Source of the DNA: Alkalihalobacterium sp048323755 | Lineage (GTDB): Bacteria > Bacillota > Bacilli > Bacillales > Bacillaceae_F | DNA length: 64,000 bases | Direction of reading: 5' to 3' | NCBI RefSeq assembly: GCF_048323755.1 | Contig: NZ_JBLWFS010000010.1 | Location: 1 to 64,000, forward strand | Shown: positions 8,116 through 17,331 of the stretch, piece after piece | Position numbering within the stretch: the first letter of the stretch is position 1 | Layout of the letters: each line of letters opens with the position of its first letter | Notes under the pieces: model-generated | Databases searched by the model: none | Told to the model about the DNA's origin: nothing | The model's input: the letters and a program-made list of their open reading frames with translations, nothing else | Made by a program: the position numbers and the translations under genes

Positions 8116-8979
8116 ATGAGTTTCCAACAATCTGTCATTGAAACGATGAAGAAACGTCAGTCCGTTCGAACGTATGAAACCCGGAACATATCAGAAACTC
8201 ACCTTCAAAAAATTGAAAAATACATGACCGATGAAAAGCCATTCATCGGTCCTTTTGGAAAACAAGGAAACATACAATTGGTTCATGTTACGAATAATGT
8301 GACAGACAAAGGAATTAAGCTTGGAACCTATGGGTTTATTAAAAATCCAACTGCTTATATTGTCGGGGTATCGGAAAACAATAAGTACGCACTCGTCGAT
8401 TTTGGGTATACGTTTCACCGCCTCGTCTTATACTTGACGGAACTAGAACTAGGCACTTGTTGGATGGGTGGAACGTTTAACCGAAATTCATTTGAAAAAG
8501 AGATTTCAATAAATGATGGACATTTCATTCCTTGTGTAACTCCAATAGGATACCCGAAAGAGAAACAGCGAATGTTTGATAAAGCACTGCGTTATGTAGT
8601 AAAAGCAGATAATAAAAAAGTGTGGGAAAAGCTTTTCTATAATGTTTCATTTGAGAAACCCTTAACGAAAAATCAAGCTGGCGATCTTGAAACACCGATT
8701 GAAATGGTACGTATCGGTCCTTCTGCCTCTAATAAACAACCATGGCGTCTAGTGTTAACGGAAGATCGAAAAACGTGTCATTTTTACATTGAACATACAC
8801 CGAATTATAGTAGTAAATTAGGCTACGATATGCAGCTGTTAGATATGGGAATCGCGATGTGTCAGTTTGAGCTAGCGTGTAAGGAATTAGATATTAATGG
8901 TGAATGGCAAGTAGAAGAGCCGGCAATACAAGTTCCCGATGAAAATATCGAGTATATCGTGAGTTGGAGACGAAAGTGA
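8116..8979 (+). CDS. Nitroreductase family flavoprotein
   Basis: The 287-residue protein starts MSFQQSVIETMKKRQSVRTY, with the R-x-S-V-R flavin-binding start of FMN nitroreductases. It has LGTCWMGGTFN in the middle and a second nitroreductase half with IGPSASNKQPWRLV, the usual phosphate-contact motif, and LDMGIAMCQFELA. The order suggests a tandem, diverged double-domain form (TM1586-like nitroreductase) rather than the ~200-residue NfsA/NfsB type. AGGAGG lies 7 bases upstream. It sits 9 bases after capA and overlaps the next flavin enzyme by 4 bases, suggesting co-transcription. The substrate is unknown. Confidence 0.8.
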   Translation: MSFQQSVIETMKKRQSVRTYETRNISETHLQKIEKYMTDEKPFIGPFGKQGNIQLVHVTNNVTDKGIKLGTYGFIKNPTAYIVGVSENNKYALVDFGYTFHRLVLYLTELELGTCWMGGTFNRNSFEKEISINDGHFIPCVTPIGYPKEKQRMFDKALRYVVKADNKKVWEKLFYNVSFEKPLTKNQAGDLETPIEMVRIGPSASNKQPWRLVLTEDRKTCHFYIEHTPNYSSKLGYDMQLLDMGIAMCQFELACKELDINGEWQVEEPAIQVPDENIEYIVSWRRK

Positions 8980-9992
8980 AGATGAACTTAAGTATATTAG
9001 ACCAAGCACCGATCTCTTCTGGTAAAACAGCGGGTGAGGCTTTACAAGCATCGATAAAATTAGCACAAGCTGGAGAGGCATTTGGTTACAAAAGATACTG
9101 GATTGCCGAGCATCACGATTTCTCGGGCCTTTCTTGTTCAGCACCTGAAGTCATGTTAGCTGCTATTGGTGCAAACACATCTAATATTCGGATTGGTGCA
9201 GGGGCTATTTTACTTCCGCACTATAAACCGTATAAAGTAGCTGAAGTTTTTAATATGCTAGCAACACTGTATCCAGGACGAATGGATTTAGGGATCGGCC
9301 GAGCACCTGGTGGTTCAGCTGAAGTCACGATGGCACTTTCCAATAATTTTCTGCAACAAGTGTACAAATTACCTGAGTCTGTACAAGAGTTGTTTCAGTT
9401 TTTACATCATGATTTTCCGGATGATCATATGTATGCAAACATTTCTGCAGCACCTCTTCCGACTACACCACCGCAACCATGGATATTAGGAACCAGTGGA
9501 AAAAGTGCGAAGCTAGCAGCGGATCAAGGAGTAGCCTACGCATTTGGTCATTTCATGAGTGATAACGAGGGCCCTGAAATTGTGAAATCGTATGTTGATC
9601 ATTTTAAAGCAAGACGCACCTTAAAAAAGCCACAAACGATCATTGCGGTATCTGTCGTATGTGCTGAAACAACAGGAAAAGCAGAAGAACTAGCAACAAG
9701 TTCATTACTCTGGAAAATTCAACTAGGAAAAGGTGAAGGTAAAGAGGGTGTCCCTTCAATAGAGGAAGCTAAGAACTACACCTTTACAGACGAGGAATTA
9801 ACGGTGACCTCAAAAATGAAACAAAAAATGATCATCGGTAACCCTCAAGATGTCAAAGAGCAGTTAATGGAATTACAATTGATATACGCTGCAGATGAAA
9901 TCATGATTGTCACGATTACCCATTCTTATGAAGAGCGAATTCGTTCTTACGAATTAATTGCAAATGAGTATAGTGGTAGAAAGAATCTCTAG
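8976..9992 (+). CDS. Luciferase-like (LLM class) flavin-dependent oxidoreductase
   Basis: The 338-residue protein belongs to the bacterial-luciferase-like family of the YwcH/YceB type: LSILDQAPISSG at the start, RYWIAEHHDF, ALYPGRMDLGIGRAPGG-like sequence and GTSGKSAKLAADQGVAYAFG. GTG 8976 overlaps the TGA of the upstream nitroreductase (GTGA) and has GGAG 7 bases before it, which argues for translational coupling; ATG 8982 is the alternative. These enzymes use FMNH2 or F420 cofactors. No luxB-like partner or aldehyde genes are present, so bioluminescence is not implied. A factor-independent terminator follows at 10074. Confidence 0.85.
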   Translation: MKMNLSILDQAPISSGKTAGEALQASIKLAQAGEAFGYKRYWIAEHHDFSGLSCSAPEVMLAAIGANTSNIRIGAGAILLPHYKPYKVAEVFNMLATLYPGRMDLGIGRAPGGSAEVTMALSNNFLQQVYKLPESVQELFQFLHHDFPDDHMYANISAAPLPTTPPQPWILGTSGKSAKLAADQGVAYAFGHFMSDNEGPEIVKSYVDHFKARRTLKKPQTIIAVSVVCAETTGKAEELATSSLLWKIQLGKGEGKEGVPSIEEAKNYTFTDEELTVTSKMKQKMIIGNPQDVKEQLMELQLIYAADEIMIVTITHSYEERIRSYELIANEYSGRKNL

Positions 9993-10073
9993 GTGTTAGA
10001 AGCTTTACGATGAATGTGTGTAGATCGTTGACTAGGTGTGTTTATCCAATAGGCAATGAACACTAGAAGTAGA

Positions 10074-10106
10074 AAAAGGATGAACGGAAATTGTTCGTCC
10101 TTTTTT
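10074..10106 (+). terminator. Terminator after the flavin oxidoreductase
   Basis: Arms AAAAAGGATGAAC and GTTCGTCCTTTTTT around a 7-base loop, followed by a T-run. Confidence 0.85.
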
Positions 10107-10206
10107 CTATTCTTAGTTATATCCAATTGGAAATTACCATTAGATTTAAAAAATATTCAATCTATTAAATTCATAACCTATATGGTAATATAAAGAAAGA
10201 TTAATA

Positions 10207-10310
10207 GGACAAAAGACACCTCAGAGCAGACCCAAATTGTGATGTCCAATAGTGAAAGCAATGAACATACTGACGCTAGAGGTGAACCTTGTTTTGGTTT
10301 GCTTTTTTTT
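10207..10310 (+). promoter_or_regulatory. Candidate structured leader upstream of the GGDEF-EAL gene
   Basis: In the 454-bp gap before the c-di-GMP gene, CACCTC (10217-10222) can pair with GAGGTG (10279-10284). They enclose about 55 bases that include further short complementarities. Immediately after comes AACC-loop-GGTT followed by eight Ts (10303-10310), a weak intrinsic terminator. The layout (closed domain, then terminator, then a long untranslated stretch) is that of a regulatory leader or a small RNA. It does not fit the c-di-GMP-I or c-di-GMP-II riboswitch consensus that I know. Confidence 0.35.
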
Positions 10311-10446
10311 GTGGTTAAGATACGACAACTATTAATGAACCTAAACAGATTGTTAGGAGTAAATTCCTAAGTGATGGAACGGGTTTTATATAAATAGGGG
10401 GTGGATTTAAGTGCTTGCTATTAAGTAAGTGCTTAAGTAGTAGTCT

Positions 10447-13347
10447 ATGATTTGGAAATTGGTACCAAAGTGGATTGTGAACATGATGGGACGTGTTTCG
10501 TTTTCAAAAAAGTTTCTATTATTTTTTATTGCTTTTTCCGTCCCGATGGTCGTTAGTATATATGTTTTATCAACGGATATTAACAAGAAAATCACTCAGA
10601 ACGAAATAGAGCAACAGGCATTAATTTCATTGCAACATTTTGCGGAACTTTTACGCCATAATCAAACACATCGTGGGTTAAAACAGTCCTATTTAAGAGG
10701 CTATGAGCAATTTAGTGATCCGGTATATGACCAAAAGCAGTTGGTTGACGCAAAAATAATGGAAATTGATCAACAAATTGAAAAAGATTGGAAAAGGTTT
10801 GTAGACATTACTAAGTGGAACTTGCTTAAGAAGCAATGGGAAGATGTTCATCACGAAACGAATGTCCTAAAAAGTTTTGAAGGTCATACTGAAATGAATT
10901 CAAATCTGTTAAAGATGATTGCAACGATCGTAAATGATGCGCAAATTTATTTAAATCCAGACCCTCAAATGAATCGTTTAAGTATTACCATTAATGAAGA
11001 CTTACTATTAAGCACAGAACAAATCGGACAATTACGTGCTTTTTCTACACAGCTAACGTTACAAGCAGCCCCATTAACCGAAATGCAGCACCATCAGTTG
11101 TTAGAGATGGTTGGAAGTGTACAAATCCTTCTCGATAATTTGGATATGAAGGCGTATTATCTTCAAGATTTAAATGAAGAACATGTCCTATTAAACCAAA
11201 AGGAGCAATTCAGTGAACAAACCAAAGTGTTTCTTGATCAGCTTAAAAGTCATGAATTTCGATCAAAGGATCCAGAAATGGTATTTGAACTAGCAACTAC
11301 AGCTATTAATAGTGGTTTTCTATTATATGAAAAAGGAAATTTTATATTAATTGAGCATTTACAAGAAGCTAACAAGTCCTATAAACAAGGTCAGTTCTTA
11401 CTTTTACTATTATTTCTTTTCTCCATTTTATTAATTTACCTTTTATTCGGTGGAGCATTTATTTCAGTGGTTCAAACCCTTCAAGTATTACAAAATGGAA
11501 CTGCTCGTTGGATTAAAGGGGAGTTAGGGACGAGAATTCAAGTAAATACTAAAGACGAATTAAAAACGATTGGTGATTCGTTTAATCAACTTGCTAGTAG
11601 TTATGAAGAAAACCTCGACCACAATATACGTATTCAAGAAGATTTAAAACATTCAATGAAGAAAAACAATCAACTAGCAACAGCTATTAATAATTTGGAT
11701 ATAGGTGTCGTCATCACGGATCCTCAACAACCGAACAACCCTATAACGTTTGTAAATGCCGGCTTTGAAAAATTAACAGGATATAAAGCAGAAGAAGTGA
11801 TTGGGCGCAAATCAAGCCCGTTACAAGGTGAGAAAACTTCTCTTGAGGCTATACGACGAATTAGAGAGGGCATAGAAAAGGAAGAAGCCTTTTCTGTTGA
11901 AATCTTAAATTATCGCAAAGATGGCAACACGTTTTGGAATTATTTAAGCATTTCACCTGTCTATGAGAATGAAAAATTAGTCAATTTCCTAGGTTTACAA
12001 ACCGATATTACGAAACAAAAAGAGGCAGATGAAGAGATCTATTCGCTTGCATATTACGATCAACTCACTAGTTTGCCAAACGATAACAAGTTAGAGTCAA
12101 GTGTAACTAGTGATATTCAATTAAATATGAAACAAGCGACTATCCTTCGTTTAGATGTTGCTCGGTTTAAAAATATTAACCATGCGAGAGGGTTTAGTTT
12201 AGGGAACTTAACTTTAATTGAAATTGCTAAACGGCTACAACAATCCATCAAGGATCAAGGAATGGTCTCTAGACAATATGGTGATAAGTTTACGATTTAT
12301 TTACCAAACATTGCAGATCCAATAGAAATTAATAAAAAAATAGAAGAAATTCATCAACAGTTTCTTCAACCATTTGAGGTTAATGGTTATACCTTTTACC
12401 TAGAAGTTTCGATCGGTGTGAGCCGGTACCCGAATGACGGCAAGGACTTTATAACGTTAATGCAACATGCGGAAGCAGCGATGTTTCAAGCGAAAGAACA
12501 TGATGATATGCAGTATGTGTATTATCAAGAAGACATGAATAAAGACTTTGAAGAAGAATATGTATTGGAAAATTATTTAAGAGTTGCGATCGAGAACGAA
12601 GAATTTTTCCTTACGTATCAACCAAAACAAGATATAAAAACAGGAAAAATTACCGGCATGGAAGCTCTTATTCGTTGGAGCCACCCTAAGCTAGGAATGA
12701 TTTCACCTTTTAAATTTATTCCGTTAGCAGAAAAAACAGGTTTAATCTATCCAATTGGCGAATGGGTTCTTTTAGAGGCTTGTAAACATAATAAAAGGTT
12801 GCAAATGCAAGGTTTCGAACCGCTCATTGTTTCCGTAAATATATCAGCTAAACAGTTTAGTAATAAAGAATATTTACTTTCTACAATTGATCGAATCCTG
12901 GAGGAAACCAAATTAGACCCTAAGTATTTAGAAATTGAATTAACAGAAAGTGTTTTCCAAAACCCAACGGTAGTAAAACCAATTTTAGAAGAAATTAAAC
13001 AGCGTTACATTCATGTGTCGATTGATGATTTTGGAACAGGCTATTCTTCGTTAAGTTATTTAAAACTATTTCCAATTGACGTGTTAAAAATTGATCGTGC
13101 GTTTATTAAAGACCTTTTAGAAAACGAAGATGATCAAAAATTGACAAAATCAATGATCGATATTGGTCACGGTTTAAACCTTAAGGTTATTGCTGAAGGG
13201 GTAGAAACAGGGGACCATATTGAGGTATTAAAGACAATGAATTGTGATGAAGTCCAAGGGTATCATTTGGCGAAACCGTTAACTGCTGATGAGTTTGTGG
13301 AGTTTCTAAATAAAACAGAAGCTAGAGAAGTTGGATTGAGAAATTAG
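10447..13347 (+). CDS. Membrane PAS-GGDEF-EAL protein, probable c-di-GMP phosphodiesterase
   Basis: The 966-residue protein has transmembrane segments at about 24-43 and 317-340 around an external helical sensor (LISLQHFAELLRHNQTHRG resembles nitrate/nitrite-type sensors). A HAMP linker follows, then a PAS domain (~410-530), a GGDEF domain (~535-690) and an EAL domain (~700-955). The GGDEF signature is degenerate (YGDKF), so cyclase activity is unlikely. The EAL domain keeps EALIRW (about 739), DDFGTGYSSL (about 860) and EVQGYHLAKP, so hydrolysis of c-di-GMP is likely. The start is unusual: the only strong ribosome-binding site (TAGGGGGTGG, 10395-10404) serves an in-frame GTG at 10411 that stops after five codons, and ATG 10447 lacks its own site. 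Confidence 0.85.
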   Translation: MIWKLVPKWIVNMMGRVSFSKKFLLFFIAFSVPMVVSIYVLSTDINKKITQNEIEQQALISLQHFAELLRHNQTHRGLKQSYLRGYEQFSDPVYDQKQLVDAKIMEIDQQIEKDWKRFVDITKWNLLKKQWEDVHHETNVLKSFEGHTEMNSNLLKMIATIVNDAQIYLNPDPQMNRLSITINEDLLLSTEQIGQLRAFSTQLTLQAAPLTEMQHHQLLEMVGSVQILLDNLDMKAYYLQDLNEEHVLLNQKEQFSEQTKVFLDQLKSHEFRSKDPEMVFELATTAINSGFLLYEKGNFILIEHLQEANKSYKQGQFLLLLLFLFSILLIYLLFGGAFISVVQTLQVLQNGTARWIKGELGTRIQVNTKDELKTIGDSFNQLASSYEENLDHNIRIQEDLKHSMKKNNQLATAINNLDIGVVITDPQQPNNPITFVNAGFEKLTGYKAEEVIGRKSSPLQGEKTSLEAIRRIREGIEKEEAFSVEILNYRKDGNTFWNYLSISPVYENEKLVNFLGLQTDITKQKEADEEIYSLAYYDQLTSLPNDNKLESSVTSDIQLNMKQATILRLDVARFKNINHARGFSLGNLTLIEIAKRLQQSIKDQGMVSRQYGDKFTIYLPNIADPIEINKKIEEIHQQFLQPFEVNGYTFYLEVSIGVSRYPNDGKDFITLMQHAEAAMFQAKEHDDMQYVYYQEDMNKDFEEEYVLENYLRVAIENEEFFLTYQPKQDIKTGKITGMEALIRWSHPKLGMISPFKFIPLAEKTGLIYPIGEWVLLEACKHNKRLQMQGFEPLIVSVNISAKQFSNKEYLLSTIDRILEETKLDPKYLEIELTESVFQNPTVVKPILEEIKQRYIHVSIDDFGTGYSSLSYLKLFPIDVLKIDRAFIKDLLENEDDQKLTKSMIDIGHGLNLKVIAEGVETGDHIEVLKTMNCDEVQGYHLAKPLTADEFVEFLNKTEAREVGLRN

Positions 13348-13373
13348 AGTTAGCGATAGAATAATTTGGACAA

Positions 13374-13411
13374 AGGGGTGCGAACGAATGGCGGTTCGTG
13401 CCTCTTTTTTT
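13374..13411 (+). terminator. Terminator after the GGDEF-EAL gene
   Basis: Arms GGGTGCGAAC and GTTCGTGCCT, with one G-U pair, followed by CTTTTTTTG. Confidence 0.8.
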
Positions 13412-13438
13412 GTTTTTAGGATGGATGAAGAACACACT

Positions 13439-13466
13439 TTGAAAAATTTTCTATTTTAAATATACA
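13439..13466 (+). promoter_or_regulatory. Possible sigma-A promoter of the fasciclin gene
   Basis: TTGAAA, 16 bases, then TATACA, about 140 bases before the fasciclin start and directly after the preceding terminator. The match is moderate and the spacing one base short of ideal. Confidence 0.35.
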
Positions 13467-13607
13467 AGTTAGGATAAAAAAACCAAACCAACGAATACTA
13501 CCATAGAGCATACATACGGGGGTGTGGCGACTACAAAAGTACAGGATGAATGTGTTGTTTTATTTCATTGTGTAAGAGCAAAAATAAAAAAAGTGGAGGT
13601 TGGATGA

Positions 13608-14102
13608 ATGAATAAGAAAAAGTTTGCGATAGCTGCATTGGTTTTCATGATGATTATGTCATTTTCAGCAGGAGTATTAGCTGCAGAAAACCCCGGAGCT
13701 AAGAAGGATATTGTGGATACAGCAGTACAAGCAGGTGATTTCAATACGTTGGCTGCTGCCTTAGAGAAAGCAGGTCTAGTTGAGACGCTAAAAGGAAAAG
13801 GGCCGTTCACTGTATTCGCCCCAACAGATGCAGCATTTGAAAAACTATTAAAAGAATTAGGTGTAACGGCAGAAGAGTTATTAGCACGAAAAGATCTTGC
13901 TGAAATCCTTTTATATCATGTCGTTCCTGGTAAAGTGATGTCTGGTGATCTAAAAGATGGAATGAAGGTCAAAACGTTGGCGGAAAAAGAAGTAACGATT
14001 ACACTTGATCCAGTTCAAGTCAATAAAGCAAATGTCGTTAAACCAGACATTGAAGCTTCAAATGGTGTGATCCATGTAATTGATGCGGTGCTATTACCAT
14101 AA
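13608..14102 (+). CDS. Secreted fasciclin (FAS1) domain protein
   Basis: The 164-residue protein has a signal peptide (1-25, cleavage near VLAAEN) and one complete FAS1 domain. This shows the H1-type motif GPFTVFAPTDAAFEKL, the central ILLYHVVPGKVMSGDL and the C-terminal ASNGVIHVIDAVLLP. Such proteins are exported adhesion-like or surface proteins; this one has no lipobox or wall anchor, so it is probably secreted. GGAGG lies 10 bases before ATG 13608. It is a single gene bounded by terminators. Confidence 0.9.
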   Translation: MNKKKFAIAALVFMMIMSFSAGVLAAENPGAKKDIVDTAVQAGDFNTLAAALEKAGLVETLKGKGPFTVFAPTDAAFEKLLKELGVTAEELLARKDLAEILLYHVVPGKVMSGDLKDGMKVKTLAEKEVTITLDPVQVNKANVVKPDIEASNGVIHVIDAVLLP

Positions 14103-14148
14103 GGGATAGAAAAGACTATCTATTTTTAAAGTTTCAAAACATATAATG

Positions 14149-14191
14149 AGGCTGAATTCCTTTGTTTGTATGGGGTGAATTCAGCCTTTTT
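14149..14191 (+). terminator. Terminator after the fasciclin gene
   Basis: Perfect arms AGGCTGAATTC and GAATTCAGCCT around a 17-base loop, followed by TTTTTG. Confidence 0.85.
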
Positions 14192-14283
14192 GTTTGATTT
14201 ATAGAGCACACGGTAGAAAAAATCATGTGTTGAGCTCGGCGTGTGGGACTGGTTTGTTAATCGGTTTTTAGTGAGAGGGCAGT

Positions 14284-14594
14284 AAACCGATACAATGGTT
14301 AATGGATTCACCTAAAAAATTCCTCAAGTGAACACCAAAGCGTTGGATTGTTTAACGGAATCACCTAACATTCCTCGAGTGCACACCAAAGTGGCAGATT
14401 GGTTAGTGAATTCTCCTAGATCTTTCCTCGAACGTACAAGAAAGCGGTAGATTGGTTAGTGGAATCACCTAGATCTTTCCTCGAACGCACAAGAAAGCGG
14501 TAGATTGGTTAGTGAGTTCTCCTAGATTTTTCCGGAAGTGCACATGAAAGTGGTAGATTGTAATGGATTCTCCTAAAATTTTGCTCACTAGCAC
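14284..14594 (-). repeat. Six units of the dispersed ~52-bp repeat, minus orientation
   Basis: On the plus strand the CCT of the core falls at 14311, 14364, 14415, 14468, 14521 and 14572, spacings of 53, 51, 53, 53 and 51 bp. Read on the minus strand each unit is GTGC, then GAGGAA (varied in the outer units), then TAGG(A/T)GA(A/T)TCC, then TAACCAATC. This matches the 2093, 48541 and 49694 copies. The array fills most of the 670-bp gap 14103-14772. The remaining part contains the terminator at 14149 and nothing else I can support. Confidence 0.75.
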
Positions 14595-14772
14595 CCCAAA
14601 CACTTATTTGTTTAATAAGTTTTTCCATTTAACGTTAAATAACCCCGGTAACTCCCTTACTCTTTATATTGTCTACTAATAATAGATAGATTTTTATAAA
14701 AAATGGAATTAAAGCATCCTTTCTTTAAACTATTCGTCTATAATTACGACAGATGAATAGGGGGATGAAGAC

Positions 14773-15327
14773 ATGAACGATCACGAACTCATACGTGAGA
14801 TTCTTGCAGGTGATCAACTAGCTATTCAGGAACTGCACGACCGATATGTCGATCGTATTTTCCATTATATTTACATACAGACGAATAGCTATCACGATAC
14901 AGAGGAGCTGTTGCAGGATGTTTTCTTTAAGGCTGCGAGGCAACTCGAACGATTTGAAGGAAAATCCTCATTTAAAACGTGGATTTTCAAAATTGCTCGA
15001 AATGTCGTGATTGATTATTACCGTAAGAAAAATAAAGAACGTCAGTCCGTTGCTATGGATCATGACAAGATGGAAGATTTCGGGGGAAAGAATGAATCTG
15101 CAGAAGATATCTATCTGCGGAATGTACATATGAATGAAGTTCTTGAAACCATTGATCAGTTGCCGAGCCATTATCAAACGGTTCTGCACTTAAGATTTAT
15201 TGAAGACTTTTCTATAAAAGAAACCGCAGAAATTATGGGGAAATCTACTCTTGCTGTTTAGTCGATGCAGCACCGCGCTAGGAAGGCCCTTTTTGAACAA
15301 ATTAATTTGGGGGTGAGCAGCAGATGA
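14773..15327 (+). pseudogene. ECF-type RNA polymerase sigma factor with premature TAG
   Basis: Region 2 is intact (LHDRYVDRIFHYIYIQT, DTEELLQDVFFKAARQL, KTWIFKIARNVVIDYYRKK), and region 4 begins normally (LPSHYQTVLHLRFIEDFSIK). TAG at 15259-15261 interrupts the recognition helix right after GKSTLAV. The frame then continues SMQHRARKALFEQINLG to TGA 15325-15327, which overlaps the next ATG as ATGA. A single AAG-to-TAG change explains it; intact, the protein would be 184 residues. The 162-residue product lacks half of the -35 recognition helix and should bind DNA poorly. A ribosome-binding site GGGGGATG precedes ATG 14773. Confidence 0.75.
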
Positions 15328-16745
15328 ATGAGCGAAAACAGAGGGACGAAGAGCTTTCGTATATTATGAAACATAAGGAGAGGATGAAAGCACCTAAAGC
15401 TGCACGTGAAAAAAGTCTTCATGCCTTTCAAGACGGGCTAAAAGAAGCCGGTGACTTACAAAAAACGATTCAAAAGCGACAAAAGCTTCACCAACTCGTC
15501 ATTGGAAGTACTGCTACTGTTGCTGCCGCCGGGATTGCTGGACTACTAATATTCAATACTACATTTTTACAAGATGAGAAACCACTAGATGAAAGGGATA
15601 TAATCATTGGAGGCGGTGAAAGTAGAGAAATCCAGCCTGAAGAACATCTTGTAGTACAGAAGCCGGCCATTGAAAGTGATTTTTCAGTAGAAGCGGTTTT
15701 AGATCGACCGTCTTTTGATCATGATGATTTAAATAGGATGGGAGGCTACCCTATATTCAATAATACATTTACTGCTAAACTTCCTAGTAGCTGGACAGTA
15801 ACTGAAAAACGAGAAGATGGTGTGCATTCGGTCAATATGACAGGACAGAATTCCGAAAGTATGAAGCTTTTGCTTTTTAATGAGACAGTGAGTAAAGATC
15901 AATTCAATGATGAGATTCAAAAAGTAACTTCTCAGTTTGAACATATGGATCAAATCACACTTGCTCCAGAAGTATTAATTGAGGAATTGAGGTTTAATAA
16001 TCGGGTTAGTTTTCCTCACAAAGAGGTGTTTCCTTTTGAGATAGAAAATGCCCGGATATCTGTGTATATCGATGAGGAAGCTGGACGTTTTATTGAGCTT
16101 TATGCTTCCCAATTATTTGGATATCCGTTTATTTATACTGCAGAATTCCCGTTAGATAATTGGGACAGCTCGAATTTATCTTGGATCTTTTTAACTAATT
16201 TAACGGTAGATACACCATTTACGATTCCAGGTACAGTCGGGGCGCCCCATCCTGAATATGGACGTTCATTGGAAAAAAGTGTCGTGCTGATGGTTGGTGC
16301 TATGGGTTATGAGCAGGTGGATATGAAACTGTTTGAAGTTGAGGAACTTAAAATGACAGGCTATCTTCCTCGTAGTACCGATGTAGAAAAAATTGAACAT
16401 CAACACTTTACCGAATGGAGGTTTACCGAGCCAGGTGTTTCGAACAATAGTTTTTATTCGTTTGGTAAACTGAAAGAAAGCTTCAAGATTGACCAGGGAA
16501 AAGAAATAATGTTTGATGCGTTTAATATTGATCTTGCTTATGAAGAAGATTTAGGTGGGGGTGCGTCTAGACACTACGCTTATGTAAGTCACATGGATGA
16601 AGAATTTATGGATGGCCATTTTCAACTGTTTGAACAATCAGGTCAATGGTATTATAAACATAAGCATGCAGACCGAGAAGATTATAATGGAGGAGTCTAT
16701 TTTCAGAGGTTAGATTACTTTATCAACTCACTGGAATGGCATTAA
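15324..16745 (+). CDS. Membrane protein, probable regulator of the coupled ECF sigma factor
   Basis: The 473-residue protein has a basic cytoplasmic N-terminus (~55 residues), one transmembrane helix (LVIGSTATVAAAGIAGLLIF, about 59-78) and a long extracytoplasmic domain of about 380 residues, not recognised. The ATGA overlap with the sigma gene and the type II membrane topology are typical of anti-sigma factors, although no zinc-binding H-x3-C-x2-C motif is visible. The assignment is therefore by context. Its partner carries a premature stop, so the pair may be inactive. It is followed by a terminator at 16799. Confidence 0.6.
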   Translation: MNERKQRDEELSYIMKHKERMKAPKAAREKSLHAFQDGLKEAGDLQKTIQKRQKLHQLVIGSTATVAAAGIAGLLIFNTTFLQDEKPLDERDIIIGGGESREIQPEEHLVVQKPAIESDFSVEAVLDRPSFDHDDLNRMGGYPIFNNTFTAKLPSSWTVTEKREDGVHSVNMTGQNSESMKLLLFNETVSKDQFNDEIQKVTSQFEHMDQITLAPEVLIEELRFNNRVSFPHKEVFPFEIENARISVYIDEEAGRFIELYASQLFGYPFIYTAEFPLDNWDSSNLSWIFLTNLTVDTPFTIPGTVGAPHPEYGRSLEKSVVLMVGAMGYEQVDMKLFEVEELKMTGYLPRSTDVEKIEHQHFTEWRFTEPGVSNNSFYSFGKLKESFKIDQGKEIMFDAFNIDLAYEEDLGGGASRHYAYVSHMDEEFMDGHFQLFEQSGQWYYKHKHADREDYNGGVYFQRLDYFINSLEWH

Positions 16746-16798
16746 GCTTTAGGCATTCTCGTAAGGCTATGGGTTAAATAAAAACCGTAATTCGAGAG

Positions 16799-16828
16799 GC
16801 GCTCAGATTTTGTCTGAGCGTTTTTTTG
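16799..16828 (+). terminator. Terminator after the sigma/regulator pair
   Basis: Arms CGCTCAGA and TCTGAGCG with a 5-base loop, followed by seven Ts. Confidence 0.85.
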
Positions 16829-16875
16829 CATACTTTCCATTTAGACCATAAAACTGGATCACACCAATTCCTAAC

Positions 16876-17331
16876 CTAGGAGTATTCATCAAATGGATAA
16901 CTATCGAATTTCTCATAAGGATAATAGCTAGAAGTTCCCGTGAAAGGGTAGGCTGGTATTTCTTTGCGTGCTTTTTCTAGTTTTGCTCTAAAGTCATCTA
17001 GTTGGTGGTGTAATAGGTTAATCTTTTGTTTTTTCTGTAACCACTTTTTTCTATAGTGTCGCGTAGTGAAGAGAAGGATGAATAACGGTGTCCCAAAGAA
17101 AAGGAATAGCTGAAACCCTTCTTTTGGTGCAATCCAAATAAAAAATAAAAAAATAAAGGCCATCATCAACAAAAGCACCATAAAGCAACACATCAGCAAC
17201 GGACTTTCTAGGTAACGTTCAATCTTTTGTTTTTCATTAAATTCGTGTCGGGACTGGTTAATCATGGCATAATAATGACTTTTGATTTCTTGGTCTGACA
17301 TTTCTCGGATATCTTCTAAAGAAAACCACAT
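16876..17331 (-). CDS. Hypothetical membrane protein, two transmembrane helices
   Basis: The 151-residue protein has a soluble N-terminus of about 45 residues, two adjacent hydrophobic helices (about 46-70 and 74-92) and a basic, helical tail (KKWLQKKQKINLLHHQLDDF) ending in a Tyr/Pro/Phe-rich C-terminus. The ribosome-binding site AGGAGGGAG is 6-7 bases before the ATG. It stands alone and divergent from the ClC gene. No known family was recognised. Confidence 0.65.
   Translation of the reverse strand: MWFSLEDIREMSDQEIKSHYYAMINQSRHEFNEKQKIERYLESPLLMCCFMVLLLMMAFIFLFFIWIAPKEGFQLFLFFGTPLFILLFTTRHYRKKWLQKKQKINLLHHQLDDFRAKLEKARKEIPAYPFTGTSSYYPYEKFDSYPFDEYS

Noticed and set aside
8976..9992. Bioluminescence gene
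   Set aside because: The luciferase-like fold is shared by many flavin monooxygenases. No luxA/luxB pair or fatty-acid reductase genes are nearby.
10207..10310. c-di-GMP riboswitch
   Set aside because: The location is tempting, but the conserved GEMM-I segments (GCAAACC and GCAAAGCC with their stems) and the type II core are not present.
14284..14594. CRISPR-like array
   Set aside because: Units of 51-53 bp are continuous and similar along their whole length, without alternating conserved repeat and variable spacer, and no cas genes are present.
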